Positions 39,878-45,000 of a DNA stretch of 45,000 bases are shown here, in pieces. Source of the DNA: Prorocentrum cordatum. Taxonomy: Eukaryota; Sar; Dinophyceae; Prorocentrales; Prorocentraceae. Position numbers and translations under genes: made by a program. The stretch is taken from assembly GCA_963575745.1 (NCBI GenBank), contig CAUYUJ010004773.1, positions 1 to 45,000 on the forward strand, read 5' to 3'. The notes below the pieces were generated by a model. It saw only the letters and a program-made list of their open reading frames with translations, was not told the origin of the DNA and did not search any database. Position 1 is the stretch's first letter. Every line of letters starts with the position of its first letter.

Positions 39878-40190
39878 AAGGCTGGCGCTGATGACGATGG
39901 TAATGATGTTGATGACGGCGACGATGACGATGTCGTTGCTGACGATAATGGTGCTGATAGTGATGCGGATGGTGATGCTGATTGGTGGTGATGATGCGGA
40001 TGGCGGATGCTGATGATGATGGTGATGATGATGCTGATGCTGATGAGGATGCTGGTGATGCGGATGCTGGTGTTGAGGATGATGATGATGATGCTGATGA
40101 TGGTTATGATGATGATGGTGCTGATGCTGGCAAATCTGCAGATGTTGATGATGCGAATGCTGATGAGGACGATTGTCACGGGCGGCTCCT
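39634..40190. repeat. (GAT)n / (GATGCT)n array
   Basis: GAT with GCT, GGT and GAC variants over about 550 bp, purest at about 39717-39875. It begins where the last coding block ends. Confidence 0.95.
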
Positions 40191-40595
40191 TGAGTAAGTT
40201 CCTGTCTGCTGAGGGGGGGGTGCAATATTTGTTCACCCCACGCGCTTCCTGTACAATGTCGCGGCGGGTCATTCGGAGCCCCGTTGTTGCTCTCCACTCC
40301 CCCAGTGCGTGTAGTACGGAAACACATGATGAGGCCGATGATGTTATTGCACGGTTGCTCTATTTAGCCATGAGTGGATGGGCAATCAGGTGCCGCCTTT
40401 TCGGGGAGCCCCACGTTTCTTGGCGGTGGATTTGACCCCTTGGCGGGATGCTGAAGATGCTGAAGATGATGATGGCGCTTCTGCTGATGGTGATGATGCT
40501 GACTGTTTAGCTACCAGGTGGTGGCAGTGCCACCTCTTCGAGTAGCAGTAAGTTACTTGGGCGTGGGGTGTCTTCCCTTGCGGGGGTGATGGTAA
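40191..40595. other. Spacer without a recognised gene
   Basis: Mixed sequence with a GCTGAAGATGCTGAAGATG repeat near 40448-40467. No supported frame. Confidence 0.5.
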
Positions 40596-40637
40596 TAGTG
40601 ATGGTGCTGCTGATGAAGACGATACTGCTGATGATGC

Positions 40638-40681
<44 letters not shown>

Positions 40682-40780
40682 CTGAGCAGTGATGGTGGTG
40701 ATGTCATCACCACCATTGCCATCGCCATCAGCGCGATGGTGATGGTGGTGACGCGGATGCCCATGATGATGCTGGTGGTT
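40596..40780. repeat. GAT/GGTGAT array with an inverted half
   Basis: GATGATGAT at about 40636-40681, then GATGGTGGTGATG facing CATCACCACCATTGCCATCG at 40706-40730, so the two parts can pair. Confidence 0.85.
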
Positions 40781-40916
40781 ACGGCAGACTGGCGTTCAGT
40801 GAATGGTGCGTTGGCAACCGTTGACCGCCACCGCCGCCCGAGGACGCGCGGCGCAGGCAACGCCTACGGCGGCGGCGACGGCGACGTCGACCTTTCGATG
40901 CCTCTTAGGTGGGCCC

Positions 40917-41110
40917 GCGTTGATGGGATCTGTGATCTGAGGATCGCGCCGTAGTGCCGATGCAGCATCGATGGTCCGATGCATCGACGACATATCGACA
41001 ATGCATCGGCGGCGTCGGCGATGCGTCAGCGACGTCGGCGCGGAGAAATTGAAACTCTGGTCCCGCATCGAGCCGCATCGCCGATGCATCGGCGATGCGG
41101 AGTGATTCGT
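40917..41110. mobile_element. Foldback element, third copy, rearranged
   Basis: The left part has GAGGATCGCGCCG after GATGGGATCTGTGATC. The right part, 41031-41100, is the reverse complement of the core of the 1.7-kb copy: GCATCGAGCCGCATCGCC and a GCATCGGCGATGCGG end. Between them are diverged GCATCG/CGATGC words, so the copy is internally inverted or heavily mutated. Confidence 0.65.
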
Positions 41111-41224
41111 CGATGGGGAGGGAGGGTGAGGATGAGGAGGAATGAGTGGTTAGGAGGGGCGGTGCGGACGTCGACACCGATGGCAATGTCAACCTATGCA
41201 TCCGTGCCCCCCCTCAGTCGATGC

Positions 41225-41430
41225 ATCATCCATCGTGCACCGTGCCCTCGTCTCGTCCTCCTCATCCTCCTGATCCTCCTCCTCCTCCTTCTCCTCCTCC
41301 ACCCCTCCTCCGCCCATCCTCTTCCTCGGGTCCTCCTCCTCCTCCTCCTGATCCTCTTCCTCATATCCTCATCATCGCCATCCTCCTCACCCTCCTCCTT
41401 CTCCTCCTCCTCCCCCTCCCCTTCCCTTCC
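41225..41430. repeat. TCC-rich array
   Basis: CCTCCTCCT runs with GAT/CAT interruptions. Confidence 0.9.
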
Positions 41431-41795
41431 TCCCGTTTGACAAATTGTTCTCTGAATTCCAATGGTTTCCAAACGTGTCGAGAGGTCGAAATGGCCCCTT
41501 CTCTGTTTGTTCAACCGCCTCCCCCTCTTCCGATTGACCCCCATCGTTCCACTGTCGCTTCCCATCCCCCATCCATCCCGTCTCGCCCCGCGCCCGCCGA
41601 CGCCGACAGGCGGACTCTATTTCGACTGCAGCGCTACCGACGCCGACGCCACGTTTGTCGCGGGCGCGGCTTGGACCGCCGTTGCGGCCACCGGCCTTCG
41701 GGAGGGATGGGGGTTGGGGGAGGGAGAAGGGGGGCAAGTAGTGGAGGAGGGGGTGTGCCTTGTCACCAGAAGCCCTGCTGGCAGAGCAAGTCGGC
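41431..41795. other. Spacer without a recognised gene
   Basis: Mixed and then G-rich (GGAGGGATGGGGG near 41700). No supported frame. Confidence 0.5.
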
Positions 41796-42470
41796 CTCAT
41801 GCGCCCTATGAGCTCCATGAGCCATGAGCCCTATGAGCCCTATGAGCCCCGTGAGGCCTCTGAGACCTGTGAGCCCGACGAGCCCTATGGACTCCATAAG
41901 CCCCCTGATTCCTATACCTCTACGGGCCCTATGGGTACTATGGGTCCAATGGCCCACATGAGCCATATGAGACCATTAGTCCGATGGACACGATGGGCCT
42001 CATGCGCCATATGAGCCCTATGGGCCCTGTACGCGATATGAGCCTCATGAGCCATATGGGCAATATAAGCCCTATGGGTTGCATGGGCCCTATGAACCCT
42101 GTGAGCCTTATGGCCTCATGAGCCCTACGAGCCATGCGAGCCCAATGAGCCCTCTGAGCTCTATCGGCCCTGTGAGCACTATGAGCCCTACGATCCCTAT
42201 GCGCCCCATGGGCCCTGGAAGCCCCGCGAGCCCCATGGACCCCACGAGTCGCACGCGCACCATGAGCCCTCTGAGCCTCATAAGCCCTATGAGCCATATG
42301 AGCCCTATGATCCCTGCGAGCCCTACGAGCCCTAGCCCTATGGGCCATCTAGGCCATATGAGCCCTATGGGCCCTATGAGCTCTATGAGCCCTACGGCCC
42401 AACGAACCCTATGCGCCCCCTGGGCCCAACGAACCCTGTGAGCCCTCTGGGCCCTGTGGGCCTTCAAACC
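41796..42470. repeat. 9-bp minisatellite (AGCCCTATG)n
   Basis: About 70 degenerate copies of AGCCCTATG with GGG, CAT and ACG variants. The 9-bp period keeps frame, which gives long Ser-Pro-Met or Gly-Leu-Ile frames on the two strands. These are repeat products. Confidence 0.93.
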
Positions 42471-42954
42471 GAAGCGCAGCGAGCTTCAAGTCCTTCAAGT
42501 ATTGTACATATAAGATGTCAATCGGCACCGAAACTCGAACAGAGGAGAGCGTGGAGGGGGAGAAGGAGGATGTGGAGGAGGACGGGAGGGATGCGACCCT
42601 TTGCGCTGGCAAGCTTTCGCTTTCGCCACGCGCACGGTGCCACCGTGCGCGCGGCGGTGTTGATGATGTTGATGCTGATGATGAAGTGGTGATAGTGATC
42701 GTGATCGGAAAGGAGTAGGAGTAGTAAAGAGGAGTAGTAAAGAGGGGGAAGGGAGGATGAGGCGGATAAGAAGTAGTAAAGAGGGGAAGGGGAGGATGAG
42801 GAGGGGAGCCGCCCTCTGCCCTGGCAAGCGGTGCTGGCACTGCGTGGTCAGTGGTCGTGTCGTGTCGACCTGGTACGGTGCAGCGGATAGATGCTGCTGC
42901 TGATGATGGGTTTTACCACGCCTCAACGCGCCAGGGGGCAGGAGTATGACTTCA
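42471..42954. other. Spacer with a GC palindrome and a GAGTAGTAAAGA duplicate
   Basis: CGCGCACGGTG-C-CACCGTGCGCG forms a perfect 23-bp inverted repeat at about 42631-42653. GTAGTAAAGAGGGG-type units occur at about 42721, 42736 and 42773. No gene. Confidence 0.65.
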
Positions 42955-43150
42955 AGAGGGGGAGGCGGGGGGGGAAGGAGGAGGAGGAGGAGGAGAAGGA
43001 AAAGGGAGAAGGAGGAGGAAAGGGGGAAGGAGGAGGAAGGAGGAGGCAGGAGGAGGAAAGGAGAAAGGGGGAGGAGGAAGGAGGAAGGAGGAGAAGAAGG
43101 ATGATGAGGAAGGGAGAAACGGAAGGAAAGGGGGGCAGAGGAGGAGGACG
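42955..43150. repeat. Purine (GGA)n-rich tract
   Basis: AGGAGGAGG and GAAGGAGG runs, one strand almost pyrimidine-free over 190 bp. Confidence 0.9.
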
Positions 43151-43380
43151 CCCCACCACCATGCACCCATGCACCCGTCTATGGAGCAGCCAAGTGGTGG
43201 GGGGGCATGTGGGCGCACCGTGTGCGTGGACCTGGCTGGCTCGTTCCTGGGTGGCTGGCCTTTCAGGCGCGGGCCTGTCTGGCTCGTACATGCGTGAGCG
43301 ACTGGGGGCTACTGCATGTCGATGTACACGTATGTATGGATGCACGTAAGTACTTGCTGCCTCCATCACAACATACCAAG
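43151..43380. other. Spacer without a recognised gene
   Basis: Contains CCTGGCTGGC and CGTGCGTGG words but no persistent frame or array. Confidence 0.5.
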
Positions 43381-44060
43381 TCAGTGGCATGCACACAAAC
43401 GAATGTAGGTGTATGCATGGTGCATGTGCGCGTTAGTGCGTGTAGGTGTCTGCGTGCCTGTGTATGCGGGTACGGTGTGTATGGGTGTATGTGTGTCTGT
43501 ATGTATGTATGCATGCACGTGCGTATGTATGTATGTGTGCATGCGTGCCTGTATGGATGAGTGTAATGTATGTATGTGTGTATGTATGTATGCGTAGGCA
43601 GCCGCCCCGCTGTTTTGTTTTGTGTTGCCCGTCCGTCGCTCTCCGCTCTCCCTCTGCCTCCCCCTCCCCCTCCTGCTTCCTCCTGCCCCCCGTCAATGGG
43701 CGAGCGCACGTAGATGACAGGATCGCCCCGAGTCCCGACCCTTGCTGCCCTGCTGCCCGACGGAATGCACGTATGGAGCACGAGTGTCCCGACAGACGGG
43801 GTTGTACGTAACTAGCAGGGGTGGGGAGTGCCCCGGCACACCCCTTGGGCCAGCTGGGGTCGTGAGCCAGGGATCCAGGGATCGCGTGCATGAGAGTAGT
43901 GATATATATATATATATAGATAAAATGTGTGTATGTGGGTATGTATGTGTGTCTGTATGTGTGTACGTTTGTATGGGGGTATGTATGTATGTCTGTATTT
44001 GCGTGTACGCATGTGCGCATAGGGAACAGCCGCCGCGCTTTGGTTTGCTAGTCCATTCTC
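43381..44060. repeat. Two units of a TGTATG array plus a GCAGCCGCC block
   Basis: TGTATG/TGCGTG arrays at about 43400-43595 and 43918-44010 are each followed by a GCAGCCGCC-type box, TTTGTTTTG/TTTGGTTTG and a CT-rich stretch. The step is about 420 bp. A (TA)n run lies at 43901-43918. Confidence 0.8.
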
Positions 44061-44345
44061 CCCCCCCCCTCTCTCTCTTTCCCGCCGTCCTTTCTCGTCC
44101 GTTCCCTCAATAAATGGGCACGCGTTTCGCTTGCTCGTTCTTCTGAGGTCGGTGCTAGCTACCAGGGGTCAGGATCATAGGGGCCGATCCCCTCCTCTTG
44201 GTCGGGCCGCGCCCCGCGGCGGACCCAGAGGGACCATTTTGAGTGACTTCTTTTGCAATTCTCCGACGCGCGCTGGCCGTCCAGGCCGTTGCGTTGCGGC
44301 GCGTGGCCCGTGAGGCTTAGTCGGTGATCGCATATTCACATTCTG
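44061..44345. other. Spacer without a recognised gene
   Basis: CT-rich at its start, then mixed. CAATAAATGGG at 44107-44117 resembles a poly-A signal, but no gene ends here. Confidence 0.45.
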
Positions 44346-44500
44346 CGTTGTCAACGATATGTATACACACATGTGTCTATGCACGCGCGCATGTCATACG
44401 TGTATGGGTGTGTGTGCGTGTATGTGTGTTTCTGTGTATGTGTGTATGTGTGTATGTATACATGCGTGTGTGTGTATGTGCGCATGCGTGCACGCACGTC
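44346..44500. repeat. (TGTGTA/TGCGCA)n array
   Basis: TGTGTATGTGTG words to about 44490, third occurrence of this repeat type at the right end of the window. Confidence 0.88.
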
Positions 44501-44557
44501 ACGTGCACGGGAATACGTGCACGTAATTCTGCATACAGTTGCCCACGTGCTTGGCAA

Positions 44558-44614
44558 TGGGGGCGCGGTTTTCCCTAGCGTTTCAATCGGCGCCCCAAGT
44601 TCGAGACGTACTTG
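44558..44614 (+). pseudogene. Second copy of the first conserved segment of the transposase-like gene
   Basis: Compared with 31395-31455 it shares CGGTTTTC, AGCGTTTCAATC, a GCCCCA word and TTCGAGACGTACTTGC. Translated in the block A frame, both read SAPQVRDVLA. Similarity ends right after this, where CT-rich sequence begins, so it is a fragment or an exon cut by an intron. Confidence 0.72.
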
Positions 44615-44739
44615 CATGTGTGCCCCTCCCCCTTCACCCCGCTCCACGCGCCTCCCACTCCCCTAGCCCGTGTCCCCACCCCCCCCACCGCCGCGCCAGG
44701 TGCGCTGCCGCCGCGGCAGCTGCCGCCCTGAGCCTGGGC

Positions 44740-44965
44740 GATGGGCCTGGCGGGAAGGAAAGGAGGGCCGTGGGTCGCCAACATGTTGCGGGAACCAACA
44801 ACGGCTACCAAACGAACCACACTATACTTGGAGATGGCTTTGTCTTTGCCCTCCCCCCCCCCCATGGGGGGTGGGCGAAGCGGCAAAGGCGGCGGGCCGC
44901 GCGCCGCCATTTGGTTGCGGAAACCAACAACGGGCACCAAACATAACCGCAATGTACCTGGAGAA
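44740..44965. repeat. 129-bp tandem duplication (diverged)
   Basis: GTTGCGGGAACCAACAACGG at 44785 corresponds to GTTGCGGAAACCAACAACGG at 44914. Both are followed by a CACCAAAC or TACCAAAC word and end with a TACTTGGAGA / TACCTGGAGA word. A C run lies between them (about 44853-44863). Confidence 0.85.
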
Positions 44966-44986
44966 GACTGGGTGCATTTGTTGTGC

Positions 44987-45000
44987 TCTCTCTCTCTCTC
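44987..45000. repeat. (CT)n at the window edge
   Basis: CTCTCTCT run continuing past the end. Confidence 0.9.

Noticed and set aside
44107-44117. CAATAAATGGG as a polyadenylation signal
   Set aside because: No coding block ends nearby, and AATAAA is not a reliable signal in dinoflagellates.
1-45000. Dinoflagellate spliced-leader sequence or processed-mRNA relics, rRNA genes
   Set aside because: I looked for the spliced-leader core GCCATTTTGGCTCAAG and for rRNA-like conserved blocks and saw neither; reading by eye could miss diverged copies.

Overview
The window looks like nuclear DNA of a dinoflagellate. It is GC-rich, dominated by simple repeats and minisatellites, and has no prokaryotic operon, ribosome-binding site, rRNA or tRNA gene that I can support. 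The few real coding blocks belong to families I know, from memory, as multicopy in dinoflagellate genomes. The two best-supported introns start with GA rather than GT, directly after CAG, which fits the relaxed donor sites known in dinoflagellates. The species cannot be fixed from sequence alone.

Layout. 0-5.7 kb: trinucleotide arrays, a 267-bp tandem duplication over a foldback element, a composite dispersed repeat carrying an 83-bp minisatellite, and an 11-copy 73-bp minisatellite. About 6.0-12.2 kb: one long decayed retroelement of the DIRS-like (tyrosine-recombinase) type. Its remnants lie in order: membrane/Cys-rich ORF1 segment, gag-like segment, reverse transcriptase, RNase H, tyrosine recombinase, methyltransferase-like domain. 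Copies of a roughly 110-bp repeat flank it. 12.2-20 kb: coding-like debris, GAG and GTC arrays, a second foldback element split by a nested insertion, and two minisatellite fields. About 20.1-23.0 kb, minus strand: a decayed LINE with endonuclease and reverse transcriptase. 23.5-24.5 kb: a second, inverted copy of the composite repeat. 24.6-31.3 kb: mostly non-coding, with a TIR foldback, a large degenerate TATCC field, a hairpin between direct repeats, and one orphan coding-like stretch.

About 31.4-39.6 kb, plus strand: the main gene. It is a spliced gene of at least four coding blocks joined by three phase-compatible introns. It encodes a multi-domain protein that I read, by inference, as a domesticated or still mobile hAT-like transposase-family protein with a C-terminal Cys/His domain. 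It is the only long coding unit here that is mostly intact; the visible damage is a single extra base in exon 1. A short second copy of its first exon sits near the right edge, so the family is multicopy locally.

39.6-45 kb: GAT arrays, a third and partly inverted foldback copy, a 9-bp minisatellite, purine-rich tracts and repeated TGTATG arrays. No metabolic pathway is encoded. The genes here are mobile-element or element-derived proteins, and the rest is their debris plus satellite DNA.
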